Shown here piece after piece: positions 1 to 9,339 of a stretch of 64,000 nucleotides of DNA (its first letter is position 1; each line of letters begins with the position of its first letter). The DNA comes from Segatella paludivivens DSM 17968 = JCM 13650 (GTDB taxonomy: Bacteria; Bacteroidota; Bacteroidia; Bacteroidales; Bacteroidaceae): the NCBI RefSeq assembly GCF_000373185.1, contig NZ_KB890671.1:62001-126000 (forward strand). The letters run 5' to 3'. A program made the translations under genes and the position numbers. The notes below the pieces were generated by a model. That model was not told the DNA's origin. It did not search any database and worked only from the letters and a program-made list of their open reading frames with translations.

Positions 1-257
1 CTTCACAATATTACGTAATTGGAACGCCTACATTCAAAAAAGTAACGATTGGTGAATTCGTAATAGAAGCAGAGAACGTTTCAGACAAGAATTTCTATAT
101 ACAGAGTGCAACGTATAACGGAAAGCCTTATACTCATAACTACATTACTCACGAAATGGTGAAAGGAAATGGAGTGTTGAAATTTGTTATGGGACCAAAT
201 CCTAATAAGAATTGGGGTAGTGCAAGCAACGATTGTCCACCTGACTTAATGAAATAA
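1..257 (+). CDS. GH92 alpha-mannosidase family, C-terminal end (5' truncated by window)
   Basis: The open frame starts at base 3 and ends at TAA 255-257, giving the last 84 residues. The text YVIGTPTFKKVTI, then FYIQSATYNGKPYTHNYI and MGPNPNKNWG, matches the C-terminal beta-sandwich end of GH92 exo-alpha-mannosidases, which in Bacteroidetes are calcium-dependent periplasmic or surface enzymes acting on N-glycan or mannan side chains. The catalytic part lies outside the window, so linkage specificity cannot be judged. It converges on the GH97 gene and shares the hairpin at 301-345. Confidence 0.8.
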   Translation, partial: SQYYVIGTPTFKKVTIGEFVIEAENVSDKNFYIQSATYNGKPYTHNYITHEMVKGNGVLKFVMGPNPNKNWGSASNDCPPDLMK

Positions 258-300
258 AGAATCTAAAGGGGAAATAAGATTCAGAACAACACTATACAAA

Positions 301-345
301 GAAGCCTTGAAAAGTTATTTTCTACTTTTCAAGGCTTCTTTTTTT
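301..345. terminator. Intrinsic terminator between convergent GH92 and GH97 genes
   Basis: A perfect 14-bp stem (GAAGCCTTGAAAAG 301-314 pairing with 325-338), a 10-nt loop and a run of T at 339-345. It serves the plus-strand GH92 gene and lies just beyond the GH97 stop, so it may act in both directions. Confidence 0.85.
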
Positions 346-356
346 ATTGATTAAAC

Positions 357-2273
357 TTAACGACGAACGACTGCTACAAAACCTCCTCTAGGCAAACAAT
401 CAATTTTAAGAGTTTGCTGGGCGTTTTTAGCTGCATCGATGGCAAAACTTCTTCCATCGGGACCATCTGTGAAGAGTGCAAATGTCTTGGCGTTTGGTGC
501 AAGTTGCGTTGGATTAAATGTCAACGTCAGCTTTTGGTCGGTTCCATTAATACCTCCTACATACCAAGTATTGCCTTTTCTTCGTGCAATAACTACTGAA
601 GTTCCAGGGTATCCGCTCAAGAAGCGAGTTTCATCCCATACGGTAGGTAAAGTAGCAAACAACTTTTTTACCTGTGCAGGCATTGCTTCATAAGCTGAAG
701 GACGGTCTGGATTATGTAGCAAAGCCGACTCAAACAAAATAGGAAGAGCCAGTTCATGTGCATGTGTGGTGATATGAGGATACTGAGAATCAGTAAAAGT
801 TCCTGGAGTGTAGTCCATTGAGCCTACTATATTTCGAGTAAATGGTAGAGTGGCATTATGGCTAGCAGCAGCCTTAGTCATCTTTCCATTGTTGTTGTAC
901 CATTCAGCACCATAAACAGCTTCGGTCGTCATAAGGTTCGGATAGGTGCGTTGCCATCCACGAGGCAGGGTCGCTCCATGAAAAACCACCATCAAATGAT
1001 GACGAGCTGCCGATTTAAGAATGTCGATACATAGATTCATGTCTTGTGCGTCGTCACCTTTAAAAAAGTCTACCTTGATGCCTTTGACACCTATCTTTTC
1101 CAACCAAGAGAATTCTTTTTCTCTCTTGTCGGAGTCATTAAGTCTATAAAAAGGACCAGGAGCTCCATTGCTCACCCAATTCATACTAGAATTGTACCAT
1201 ACCATTATTCCTATCTTCTTTGAGTTTGCATAGGCAACAGCATCTTCAACATTACCACCATTGCCCATTTCGTCCCATTCTGCATCGATCAAACTATAAG
1301 GCCAATGCATATCAACTGCCAAATCAATGTATTCTTTTACTCTCTTAAAGTCGCGTGAACCATGATTATAAGCCCAATAAATCCAAGACACACTTCCTGG
1401 ATGAATCCAATCAGTCTTTTTCAGAACATTTGGGTCTGCAACATCGGTCACTCTTGTAGACTGAACTATCGTAGCCAAGTTGCCAGCTAGTACAACACGC
1501 CACGATGATTCCCACTTGTCACCTTGGGTAGATTGTGAAGGATCAGCAAATTCCACATGGTAAGCGTCTGGTTTGGTTTGGTTGTTCAATCGAGATGCAC
1601 AATGATTGTAGGTGATGTTTGATTCGGTGAGGAATAGATATAGTCCGTTTGATATTTCCATCAATGCAGGATAAGCCCATAGACGATTGTTTGGTCGGTT
1701 GGCATCATATCCAGCTGTGGTAAGGGGATAAAAAGCTTCATAGCTATCTGGAATATATTTTTGTATCCAACGTTTAGTGCCTTCAGCGATAGGATAGACT
1801 GTTAAATCTTTGAGAATTTTCTCGTCTTGTGAAGTCTTTATTTGATAACGGAAAGCCATACCATCGTTGGCAAGTTTGAAGACAACCGAAAGCACCTGCT
1901 GATTGGCATTGACAAAGTTTATTGTTTGCTCTGTTTCTGTCTTTGTGCTATGCGTTTGCTTTCCTTCTAAAAGTGTATAATCAATCTTGTTCTTTTTACT
2001 CTTTCCAACTTCTCCCCTTTTCAAAGAGCTAAAGTCTTGTTGGCTAGTGGTTAGTCCCATCTGGGCATTCACTAAAACGTTTTGATAGTTTTCTTTTACT
2101 TGTTTGCGGAGCGTAAAAACTGGTGTGCCATATTCCTGGCTACCTTTTTTGTCAATACTTACGTTCACCTCCAACTGCCCGTTGGGCGACGTGATTTTCA
2201 CATCGGCAAATACCACCGAAAGGCATCCGCTAAAAAGGAATAATAATCCTAATTTCTTTTTTGAAAAAAGCAT
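357..2273 (-). CDS. GH97 family glycoside hydrolase, retaining (alpha-galactosidase-type) subgroup
   Basis: 638 residues, the usual GH97 length. An N-terminal export signal spans about residues 1-23; cleavage after VFA is plausible, and Cys17 in FSGC is a poor lipobox. Then come the GH97 N-terminal sandwich (to about 290), the (beta/alpha)8 barrel starting WIYWAYNHG near 297, and a C-terminal sandwich from about 550. The barrel has GIKVDFF with Asp402, the position used as nucleophile by retaining GH97 enzymes such as the B. thetaiotaomicron alpha-galactosidase; inverting SusB-type enzymes lack this Asp. Glu451 and Glu457 lie in TTEAVYGAE. Exact substrate is inference. No SusC/D pair is adjacent, though a GH92 end lies beside it. 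Confidence 0.9.
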   Translation of the reverse strand: MLFSKKKLGLLFLFSGCLSVVFADVKITSPNGQLEVNVSIDKKGSQEYGTPVFTLRKQVKENYQNVLVNAQMGLTTSQQDFSSLKRGEVGKSKKNKIDYTLLEGKQTHSTKTETEQTINFVNANQQVLSVVFKLANDGMAFRYQIKTSQDEKILKDLTVYPIAEGTKRWIQKYIPDSYEAFYPLTTAGYDANRPNNRLWAYPALMEISNGLYLFLTESNITYNHCASRLNNQTKPDAYHVEFADPSQSTQGDKWESSWRVVLAGNLATIVQSTRVTDVADPNVLKKTDWIHPGSVSWIYWAYNHGSRDFKRVKEYIDLAVDMHWPYSLIDAEWDEMGNGGNVEDAVAYANSKKIGIMVWYNSSMNWVSNGAPGPFYRLNDSDKREKEFSWLEKIGVKGIKVDFFKGDDAQDMNLCIDILKSAARHHLMVVFHGATLPRGWQRTYPNLMTTEAVYGAEWYNNNGKMTKAAASHNATLPFTRNIVGSMDYTPGTFTDSQYPHITTHAHELALPILFESALLHNPDRPSAYEAMPAQVKKLFATLPTVWDETRFLSGYPGTSVVIARRKGNTWYVGGINGTDQKLTLTFNPTQLAPNAKTFALFTDGPDGRSFAIDAAKNAQQTLKIDCLPRGGFVAVVRR

Positions 2274-2313
2274 ATTTTTGAACTGTTATTAATGTTACTA
2301 TTTTAAGGTGTCA

Positions 2314-2321
2314 CAAAGTTA
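2314..2321 (-). promoter_or_regulatory. Bacteroidetes -7 box upstream of the GH97 gene
   Basis: TAACTTTG on the minus strand matches TAnnTTTG and sits about 40 bp upstream of the GH97 start. No clear TTTG is seen at the -33 position, so the promoter may need an activator. Confidence 0.4.
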
Positions 2322-2449
2322 GCATTAAAAATCGATATATTTGTGTCTTTTTATTAGAATTGTAGAAAATAGCAACTCTATATTGAACTTTGAAATACAA
2401 AATGACACATTGTGAGAAAACGTAAACAAGATTTTAGAGTGTTAGATTG

Positions 2450-2496
2450 GGAACAAAAAAGAGGCTTTGAACTTATCGTTCGAAGCCTCTTTTAAT
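2450..2496 (-). terminator. Intrinsic terminator of the BI-1 family gene
   Basis: A 12-bp stem with one wobble pair: GAGGCTTTGAAC 2461-2472 against 2478-2489, with a 5-nt loop. On the minus strand it is followed by a T run (A run 2455-2460 on plus). It lies just past the stop of the gene at 2518-3252. Confidence 0.8.
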
Positions 2497-2517
2497 GAGT
2501 ATTTGTATAAACACAGT

Positions 2518-3252
2518 TTAGTTATTTCTGCCTCCGAATATTCTCAACAGATAAATAAACAGGTTGATGAAGTCTAGATAAAGGCTCAATGCACCTGACA
2601 GGGCAATCTTCTGTGAACCCTCGCTCATGTCCTGAGCCATTGCAAGCTGATTCTTGATGCGCTGGCTGTCCCATGCTGTAAGGCCTACAAATAGAGCTAC
2701 TCCAACGTAACTTATTATCAAGTCCATTGTACTGCTCATGATAAACATATTGACAACAGACGCAATAATTAGTCCAATGATTCCCATGAAGAACAAACTG
2801 CCTAAACTTGTAAGATCCTTCTTTGTGAAATATCCGAAACAAGCCGTAACGCCGAACGTTCCAGCTGTGACAAAGAATGTCTTTACGATAGCGGCAGGAG
2901 CGAACACAACGAAGATATATGACAATGTGGCACCGTTGAGAGCTGCAAATATCGTAAACATTAATGTCGTTGAAGCAAGAGAGCGATTAGGTTTCCACAC
3001 GCTGTTGCTGATTTTCCAAACTAATACGAGTTCGGCAATCATGATGCCCCAGAATATTAGTTTGTTGGTGTAGATAACTCTCAATAGATTAGGTGATGTC
3101 GCGACACCATAGGCAACCATTCCGCTAATGGCAAGCGCAAATGTCATCCAAAGATATACTTTGCGCATCAATGCAGGGAAAGCAGCTGAAAAATCAAAGC
3201 TTCTTCCATATTCTTGTTCTTTAATTCTCTTTTCCAAATCTTGTACTTCCAT
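2518..3252 (-). CDS. Bax inhibitor-1/YccA family inner-membrane protein
   Basis: 244 residues with a short soluble N-terminus (about residues 1-28) and seven hydrophobic segments, the BI-1/YccA (TMBIM) layout. The last helices hold the family core: LIISYVGVALFVGLTAWDSQRIK, with an Asp in the penultimate helix, followed by ALSLYLDFINLF. Members are calcium-leak or protease-modulating membrane proteins; in E. coli YccA binds FtsH. The precise role here is unknown. It has its own promoter (3275-3306) and terminator, so it is transcribed separately from the ispF-porV-porU genes upstream. Confidence 0.9.
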   Translation of the reverse strand: MEVQDLEKRIKEQEYGRSFDFSAAFPALMRKVYLWMTFALAISGMVAYGVATSPNLLRVIYTNKLIFWGIMIAELVLVWKISNSVWKPNRSLASTTLMFTIFAALNGATLSYIFVVFAPAAIVKTFFVTAGTFGVTACFGYFTKKDLTSLGSLFFMGIIGLIIASVVNMFIMSSTMDLIISYVGVALFVGLTAWDSQRIKNQLAMAQDMSEGSQKIALSGALSLYLDFINLFIYLLRIFGGRNN

Positions 3253-3274
3253 AATCTTTATTTTATAATTAATG

Positions 3275-3306
3275 CAAAAATAGCACTTTATGTAAACTAT
3301 TACAAA
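3275..3306 (-). promoter_or_regulatory. Promoter of the BI-1 family gene (TTTG-N20-TATTTTTG)
   Basis: On the minus strand TTTG (3306-3303) is followed after 20 bp by TATTTTTG (3282-3275), a full Bacteroidetes -33/-7 pair, about 25 bp upstream of the ATG. Confidence 0.7.
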
Positions 3307-3340
3307 AACAATGCCACTTTTTATAGTTTATTTAGTTCCA

Positions 3341-3814
3341 TTATTTTTCAATAAGACAAACTGCGTAGGCTGACATTCCTTCCTCACGACCAGTGAATCC
3401 GAGTTTCTCGGTGGTCGTTGCTTTAATTGAAATCTGATCTTCGTCAATGCCCATAACCTCAGCCATACATTTTCTCATTTCAGGAACATGTGGATTAATC
3501 TTCGGTCGCTCTGCACAAACTGTCGCATCAATGTTACCGATATGATAACCCTTGCCAGAAATGAGCTCAACAGTTTTTTTCAATATAATCTTGCTGTCCA
3601 TGTTCAGAGTGGCTTCACTAGTGTCAGGAAAATGATAGCCAATATCACGCATGTTTGCAGCACCCAGAATGGCATCACATATAGCATGAATCAATACGTC
3701 GGCATCACTGTGCCCTAGCAAACCCAATGAGTGGTTAATCTTTATTCCACCCAACCATAAATCTCGACCTTCAACAAGTTTGTGAACGTCGTATCCCATT
3801 CCTACTCTTATCAT
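3341..3814 (-). CDS. ispF: 2-C-methyl-D-erythritol 2,4-cyclodiphosphate synthase
   Basis: 157 residues, full length for IspF. It forms the cyclic diphosphate MEcPP in the non-mevalonate isoprenoid pathway, in the cytosol. The zinc ligands are visible: Asp9 and His11 in GYDVHK, and His43 in DADVLIHA. The substrate segment GHSDAD and the C-terminal TTTEKLGFTGREEG are typical. Its start overlaps the stop of porV by one base (TAATG), so it is translationally linked to the secretion genes. Another enzyme of the same pathway, dxr, lies at 39388. Confidence 0.96.
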   Translation of the reverse strand: MIRVGMGYDVHKLVEGRDLWLGGIKINHSLGLLGHSDADVLIHAICDAILGAANMRDIGYHFPDTSEATLNMDSKIILKKTVELISGKGYHIGNIDATVCAERPKINPHVPEMRKCMAEVMGIDEDQISIKATTTEKLGFTGREEGMSAYAVCLIEK

Positions 3815-4980
3815 TATTTCTTTTTAAATAAATCTTTTATTCCGTCTAAATCAAATGCAAGTGAAAATCTCAATGTTTGGTCAAGCGGATTACTCTTAGC
3901 GGTTGCTATTACGTAGCCTGCATCCAGAGTAAAAGCGTTCATTTTGAAGCCTGCTCCAACAGTGAAATATTTGCGATTACCTTTGTTTTCGCTTTCGTGA
4001 TGATAACCAGCGCGCAGAGAAAACTTATCATTGTAGGTATATTCGCCTCCTAAACTCCAGTTTACTTCCTGCATTTCTTCCTTGAAACCACCTGGTGCAT
4101 CGCTGAAACTTTTAAATATACCGCTGATGCTTGATACATCATAATAATCTTTTTGCAGTCGGGCTTCATAATCCGTGCTCGACTCATTATCTCTCTGTAT
4201 TGGATATGTTGGTACAAGTAGTTTGTTGGCATCTGCGGCAACCGTGAATTTGTTGAATTCGTCTATAGGAATCATCAAAGATGCTCCAAGACGCATATTG
4301 GTAGGTATAAATTCACTGTTTTGGTCGCTGCCGAAATTAATCTTGCTGCCTATATTTGAGATGTCCAGTCCAAGTCCTAGCTGGCATTCACGTTGCCCGA
4401 TGTTGATGTAGTCTTGATAATAGGCTGCCAAATCTGCCGCAAAAGCACTTCCTGGTGAAGTATCCTCACTGTAATCGTAAGTAAGGTCTGAATAAATCCA
4501 TCTCACACCTGCTGCAATAGAGAATTTCTCTGAAAGCATCAGTGAGTAAGCCACGTCGAATGACATTTCATACGGATTGATAGTCATGTCTCCAGAACCA
4601 GTTTCTGAACTGCTCATCATAACTTCTCCCATGTTGAAATATCTCATTGAGGCAGACACCGCACTGTAGTCGCCAATGCGATAGTAACCAGCAATTGTAG
4701 CAAGATCCATATCGTTGACAAGCTGGCGCAGCCAAGGAGTGTAGTTTAGTGCTATTCCTGCACGGCTTATTGTGAATGGATATTTAGCTGGATTCCAATA
4801 TTGCGAGTTAACGTCAGGATCAGTAGCTGCACCTATGTCGCCCATACCTGCAGCACGAGCATCCGGCGCAATCGTCTGAGACGTTACGGCTGTACGCACA
4901 GGATTGAAAATATCAGTTTTCTGTGCCGATGCATTCATTGCCGTAAAAATCAGCGACAATATTATAATGTATTTCTTCAT
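3814..4980 (-). CDS. porV: Type IX secretion system outer-membrane protein PorV (LptO)
   Basis: 388 residues with a signal peptide ending near Ala19 (MNASAQ). The N-terminal signature GARAAGMGDIG-like stretch (DARAAGMGDIGAATDPDVNS), followed by QYWNPAKYPF, is characteristic of the FadL-type barrel PorV. In Porphyromonas PorV shuttles cargo from the translocon to the PorU sortase, and porU and porV are neighbours there as they are here. The gap to porU is 32 bp. Cargo with type IX C-terminal sorting domains must be encoded elsewhere. Confidence 0.93.
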   Translation of the reverse strand: MKKYIIILSLIFTAMNASAQKTDIFNPVRTAVTSQTIAPDARAAGMGDIGAATDPDVNSQYWNPAKYPFTISRAGIALNYTPWLRQLVNDMDLATIAGYYRIGDYSAVSASMRYFNMGEVMMSSSETGSGDMTINPYEMSFDVAYSLMLSEKFSIAAGVRWIYSDLTYDYSEDTSPGSAFAADLAAYYQDYINIGQRECQLGLGLDISNIGSKINFGSDQNSEFIPTNMRLGASLMIPIDEFNKFTVAADANKLLVPTYPIQRDNESSTDYEARLQKDYYDVSSISGIFKSFSDAPGGFKEEMQEVNWSLGGEYTYNDKFSLRAGYHHESENKGNRKYFTVGAGFKMNAFTLDAGYVIATAKSNPLDQTLRFSLAFDLDGIKDLFKKK

Positions 4981-5012
4981 ATAAAGTCTTTTTGTTTAAA
5001 CGTCTTTGATGG

Positions 5013-8000
5013 CTAATTATTGTCAATCACAATCAGTTTATGCGACTTGCTTACTTTTGAACTTCCTTCAGATGAAATCTTAACACGGTATAGATAAACA
5101 CCAGTGTGAAGTCTGTTCCCTCCGTCTGTACATAAGTCCCAAGTCACAGTGTAGACGCTGGAAGTTGGTATGGCTGTTTCTGAATGTTTCCAGAGAATTC
5201 TGCCGCTCATGTCGAAAACTTCTATCTGCACGTCCATGTCAGAACCAGTACGATCGTGGTTGACAATAAACGTGGTAGTTATAGTTGCTGGATTATTTGA
5301 CAAAGACACCCCGAAAAGATTTGGCTCAAGTCTGTTAACTACATTGAAGTCTAGTTGTGCCGTTGATGAATTATTGAGAATGTCCCAAGATCTGAACTGC
5401 AGTTTGTGTCTGCCCTCTGTGATTTCTGGAATATTATAGTATGTTGTTCCACTCTGATAAGTTCCGAAATCATAACTAAAATTGTCGTTCAGATTATACG
5501 TCATTGTGGCTTTACCATCTATGATAAGTTCCAAGTTGTGACCAATTCCGCTTCCAGTGACATTTATTCCGTTCTCGTCTTTTATTTGTGCCACGAAATA
5601 TGGGGTAGTATTCACATTTCCACCGTTTTCAAATGAAGGAGAATTAAGATAGCAATATATTGCGGGACCTATTGAATCGTTTGCGGTTACGTCAGATCCT
5701 CCTACCTTGAAGTGGTCAGAATGTCCGTTTGCTGTTATTGACCTATCGCTGTTTACGGCATATAGGTTTACAAGTCCAGTACCATCGCTATAATTTATGT
5801 CTTTTGGTACAGCGAAAGAAAAAGCGAATTTGCCTGCTTTCACGCTGTCAGATCCATTATACAACACTTTTGTGCGGTCGTAATATTGAAATGCACTGTC
5901 TGCTTGGGTAGGGTCATTTAGTCGGCACGTTACCAGTTCTCTAGAGTCTCTTACCGTAACCGTAATAATTCCGGTTAGGGAAGTCGCATTTTCTACGTGT
6001 CCCGATATTTTGGCAATGCTTCCACCTTTGAATATAGGTAATGTTGAAGATAATGTAGAAATCCCGTTGATCGAGTCGACTACAATTTTTTTGCTTGGTT
6101 TGATGAGTGATATTGCTGGGTCTCCAAGCAATGAATATTGTAGTTTGTTGGTTGTAAGATCTTTGCCGGTAGTTATCATTTCTGTCTTTGCCAACCTTTG
6201 TGCGTCACCTATTGTATTCGCTTTCCCGCCAGTGTAGTCAAGTACATAATTCAGATAAGCCATGTTTAGCACCTTATTGTACTGGGCATATACAGTTCGT
6301 GTCGTTCCGAAGAAAGCCACAGCGCCACCGTTCTCGTTCAGTACGGCAGCCTCTCCAATTGTTGCTGTAGTTCCGTCAAAAGGCATGATGTCGCATGAGG
6401 CTGTGATCCACAAGGGTAAAGCCTTATTCTTGAATGTGGCGAAGTCGTTAAGACCAAGCACTGCCTCGTGTGAAATCATTATTTCAGAGCCATGTCCAGC
6501 GTAGTCCATTATAAGGGCTCCGGTTGCTTGCTGCTGCTTGATGATTTTCGTAACATCAGGGTAAGTATTTCCTGTAGTAGATGTCTCTCTCTTATAGGCG
6601 TCCCAAATCACCTTTTTTATTAGATAGTTTGGATACTTCTCTGCCATCATGTCAGCTGCAGTGTTGGCATCGTCCATGTGTAGGTTCTGGTTGCCGTCGT
6701 CACCCATAAACATCATTGTGTTTTGCCAAGCTCCAGCATTTTCGTTGGTCACGTAGTTTATGGTCTTGTCAACCATAATCTTTGCCTCGGCAGCCGATGT
6801 TACAGGGAATCTTCCAACCGAAATGTCTGGCGTATCTTTTCTTTGTGGGTCGCCTCCTTCACCATCATCAAGAAGTGTGTAGAAACCATCATCAACGTAG
6901 CATGTGATCGAATTGAACGAATTTTCGCTTTCGTAGCACAATAAATAATCATCCTTGTCGTATGTCTTGGTGTCTGCAGTGAGCATTCTGTTGTCCCATA
7001 CACCGTCGCCAAACAATAGCAGATATTTTGGTACTTCTGCTGTTGTAGAAGCTCGGTCGTAGAGCATCTTAAGATATTTTCGATAGGCGTTAGCATCAGG
7101 TGTTCCGCTTGAAAACTCATTATACAGTTCGTCAGCCTTCACGATGTTCACGCTTAATGAGTCATGAGTCTCATGAAACTCTTTTAGTCTTTCGGCTTGC
7201 TCAAGTAACTTTCCCGATGTTGGAATTATTATCACCATGTCAGCTTGTTTGTCAGCATGATGATTTTGATTTGAAATGTTGTTTACGTATTCAGGAATAG
7301 GAAATGCACCCTTCGTAATGTCTGGAGCTCCAATGGGAGTGTCCCATGCCATTGATACATAATCCAGACGAATAGGACCGCCAGATAATGCCTTTATAGA
7401 AACGTTTTCCTCGTTCTTTAAGTTATTGATGTAATACGTGTTGCCAGCCTCGTTACCATTATCGTAGCTTCCCAACGAAATATTCAGCGTGCCAAGTATC
7501 GAGTCGTTAAGCATTATTTGCACCATTGAGTTGCTGCCTGCGCTAACGTTAACTGATAGTTTTCCGCTTTTGGCATTGGCTGTATTATTGAGGATTATAT
7601 TTTTACTGTTTCCAGTTGTAATCTCGTCCTTGTCAAATAGGTTTCGTCCTCCATGATACCATGAATATTTGTCAACCTCATAAAGAGAATGATAGTCATC
7701 TGCTGAAGGGTAGAATGAATTTATGAAAGTTGTCGAATCAACAGTCTGCGGTTCTATATCGTTTTGTGTAATGAAATAATATCCGTAATCAGAATAAGGA
7801 TTGCGGGTGCGTCTACTAGCATCGTTGCTACTCCATGAAACAGGACCTCGACCATAAAATAATCTCTTTCCGTTAATATTGCATAATGCCACTTCTTTCA
7901 AGTCATCGTGGGCAATAAGTTCATCCTCATTAAGCACTTCGTTTTGAAGATTTCCACCATAACCGTATACGTGAACCTTGGAAATGTCAGAGAATCCAGC

Positions 8001-8558
8001 CTTTCTTATAAGCGCATCTGTAAGTTCAAACACGCCTGATGAGGCAATTCTTATCTTTGCCCAGCGTCCTGATGAAAGCACAGAAGAAGTTGCGTATCTT
8101 GATGATGGAACTGTTGCTCTGGTAATGGCTGCCGATGATTTTGCTTTAGTATTGTTTATTGCTGATGACTCAACTTTTAGCATATAGCTTGCCAATATGC
8201 GGTAATGGCTGTCGCGAAATACGATGGGATAGAATGATACAACAAGGCATGGCTGCTTGCTATTTACAGCAATAAACTGATTTATTACAGGCAATTCAGA
8301 TAAGGGCGCACCGGATATCTTATTGTATTGATCAATGCCAGCTTGTGGCAACTCAATAAAGTCGGGATAGAGAATGCTTACCTTATATATTGAGTCACGA
8401 TAATCAAGTCCAAGTGGAAGTGAATACGTGACACGAGGCAGCGCAGAATCAATCTTTACCTGATCGTAAGTCAAGTTAAAGAATCTCTGTGAGGCTGAGA
8501 GCGTGAAGCAAACAGTCAACATCAATGTTGCCAATATATATTTAGCGAAACATCTCAA
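5013..8558 (-). CDS. porU: Type IX secretion sortase PorU (C25 peptidase family)
   Basis: 1181 residues, full PorU size. A signal peptide covers about residues 1-22 (CFTLSAS). The C25 gingipain-like domain occupies roughly residues 430-790. The catalytic pair is His689 in DYAGHGSE and Cys722 in ITASCDIMPF; the 33-residue spacing equals that of P. gingivalis PorU. The C-terminus (VYLYRVKISSEGSS...) is a sorting-like beta domain that PorU keeps. It cleaves the sorting domains of secreted proteins and attaches lipopolysaccharide at the cell surface. Its start lies 34 bp after the FAH-family stop, so the FAH promoter may drive the whole FAH-porU-porV-ispF run. Confidence 0.95.
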   Translation of the reverse strand: MRCFAKYILATLMLTVCFTLSASQRFFNLTYDQVKIDSALPRVTYSLPLGLDYRDSIYKVSILYPDFIELPQAGIDQYNKISGAPLSELPVINQFIAVNSKQPCLVVSFYPIVFRDSHYRILASYMLKVESSAINNTKAKSSAAITRATVPSSRYATSSVLSSGRWAKIRIASSGVFELTDALIRKAGFSDISKVHVYGYGGNLQNEVLNEDELIAHDDLKEVALCNINGKRLFYGRGPVSWSSNDASRRTRNPYSDYGYYFITQNDIEPQTVDSTTFINSFYPSADDYHSLYEVDKYSWYHGGRNLFDKDEITTGNSKNIILNNTANAKSGKLSVNVSAGSNSMVQIMLNDSILGTLNISLGSYDNGNEAGNTYYINNLKNEENVSIKALSGGPIRLDYVSMAWDTPIGAPDITKGAFPIPEYVNNISNQNHHADKQADMVIIIPTSGKLLEQAERLKEFHETHDSLSVNIVKADELYNEFSSGTPDANAYRKYLKMLYDRASTTAEVPKYLLLFGDGVWDNRMLTADTKTYDKDDYLLCYESENSFNSITCYVDDGFYTLLDDGEGGDPQRKDTPDISVGRFPVTSAAEAKIMVDKTINYVTNENAGAWQNTMMFMGDDGNQNLHMDDANTAADMMAEKYPNYLIKKVIWDAYKRETSTTGNTYPDVTKIIKQQQATGALIMDYAGHGSEIMISHEAVLGLNDFATFKNKALPLWITASCDIMPFDGTTATIGEAAVLNENGGAVAFFGTTRTVYAQYNKVLNMAYLNYVLDYTGGKANTIGDAQRLAKTEMITTGKDLTTNKLQYSLLGDPAISLIKPSKKIVVDSINGISTLSSTLPIFKGGSIAKISGHVENATSLTGIITVTVRDSRELVTCRLNDPTQADSAFQYYDRTKVLYNGSDSVKAGKFAFSFAVPKDINYSDGTGLVNLYAVNSDRSITANGHSDHFKVGGSDVTANDSIGPAIYCYLNSPSFENGGNVNTTPYFVAQIKDENGINVTGSGIGHNLELIIDGKATMTYNLNDNFSYDFGTYQSGTTYYNIPEITEGRHKLQFRSWDILNNSSTAQLDFNVVNRLEPNLFGVSLSNNPATITTTFIVNHDRTGSDMDVQIEVFDMSGRILWKHSETAIPTSSVYTVTWDLCTDGGNRLHTGVYLYRVKISSEGSSKVSKSHKLIVIDNN

Positions 8559-8592
8559 AAGACAAGCATTATTTAAATATTTAGTCAGCGAT

Positions 8593-9210
8593 CTATTTGC
8601 AATTAAAATCCAAAAGTTTGTAGTCTTCTAGGTAACCCTCCAAGTGGTCGTCAATATGTACAGGACCGCAACCTGTAGGGCAACCGGTATAAAGTAGATC
8701 GCCAGTCTTAATCGTGAAATAGCGACTGATGTAAGCAATGATTTCGTCAACTTTGTAAAGCATGTTACCAGCGAAACCTTCTTGTACAGTATTGCCGTTG
8801 ATGTCAAGATGAAATTGCAAAGACTGAATATCTTTAAGTTTGTCTTTATCCATCCAGTCTCCAATCGCAGCCGAACCGTCAAACCCCTTGCTTATTTCCC
8901 AAGGCTTACCTGCATCTTTCAACTTCTTTTGCAGTTCACGGGCAGTGAAGTCAATACCCACAGTCACTGCGTCATAATATCGGTGGGCGAAACGTTCTGG
9001 AATAGTTTTTCCCAGTTTGCATATTCTCACCACTAATTCTGTTTCATATTCAATCCTTCCCATGTCGTCGGGAATGAAAAAAGGTTTTCCGTCTTTCAGC
9101 AATGCTGTGTCAGCCTTTGTGAAAATCACGGGTTCTTCTGGCCTATTTGATGTACCGTGCAGTGCTTTATTGTGCTCGGCGTAGTTCATTCCAATAGCAA
9201 AAATCTTCAT
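8593..9210 (-). CDS. Fumarylacetoacetate hydrolase (FAH) family protein
   Basis: 205 residues from the ATG at 9210, which gives the family N-terminus MKIFAIGMNYAEHNKAL. A longer open frame reaches 9270 but would start inside the -7 box (9268-9275), so it is rejected. The metal ligands of the fold are visible: Glu54/Glu56 in EYETELVV, and Asp in TVGIDFTARELQ. The C-terminal LLYTGCPTGCGPVHIDDHLEG is typical of small bacterial members that act on 2-keto acids or oxaloacetate tautomers. The substrate cannot be told from sequence. It is first in the run leading to porU. Confidence 0.85.
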   Translation of the reverse strand: MKIFAIGMNYAEHNKALHGTSNRPEEPVIFTKADTALLKDGKPFFIPDDMGRIEYETELVVRICKLGKTIPERFAHRYYDAVTVGIDFTARELQKKLKDAGKPWEISKGFDGSAAIGDWMDKDKLKDIQSLQFHLDINGNTVQEGFAGNMLYKVDEIIAYISRYFTIKTGDLLYTGCPTGCGPVHIDDHLEGYLEDYKLLDFNCK

Positions 9211-9267
9211 ATTGTTTGTATCTTTATAAAGGGATTGGGTAAAATCCGTTTTCTCCTGTATTATTGA

Positions 9268-9298
9268 CAAAGGTAAATAAAGTTGCCGAAATCACAAA
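9268..9298 (-). promoter_or_regulatory. Promoter of the FAH-porU-porV-ispF run (TTTG-N19-TACCTTTG)
   Basis: On the minus strand TTTG (9298-9295), a 19-bp spacer, then TACCTTTG (9275-9268). It is a perfect match to the Bacteroidetes housekeeping promoter and fixes the FAH start at 9210 rather than 9270. Confidence 0.75.
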
Positions 9299-9339
9299 AT
9301 AAAAGATTGTTTTTCGCAAATTAAGCCTTTTCTTGCATA

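Noticed and set aside
9211..9270. Upstream extension of the FAH-family gene to 9270
   Set aside because: The extension start lies inside the -7 box TACCTTTG; the ATG at 9210 gives the normal family N-terminus.
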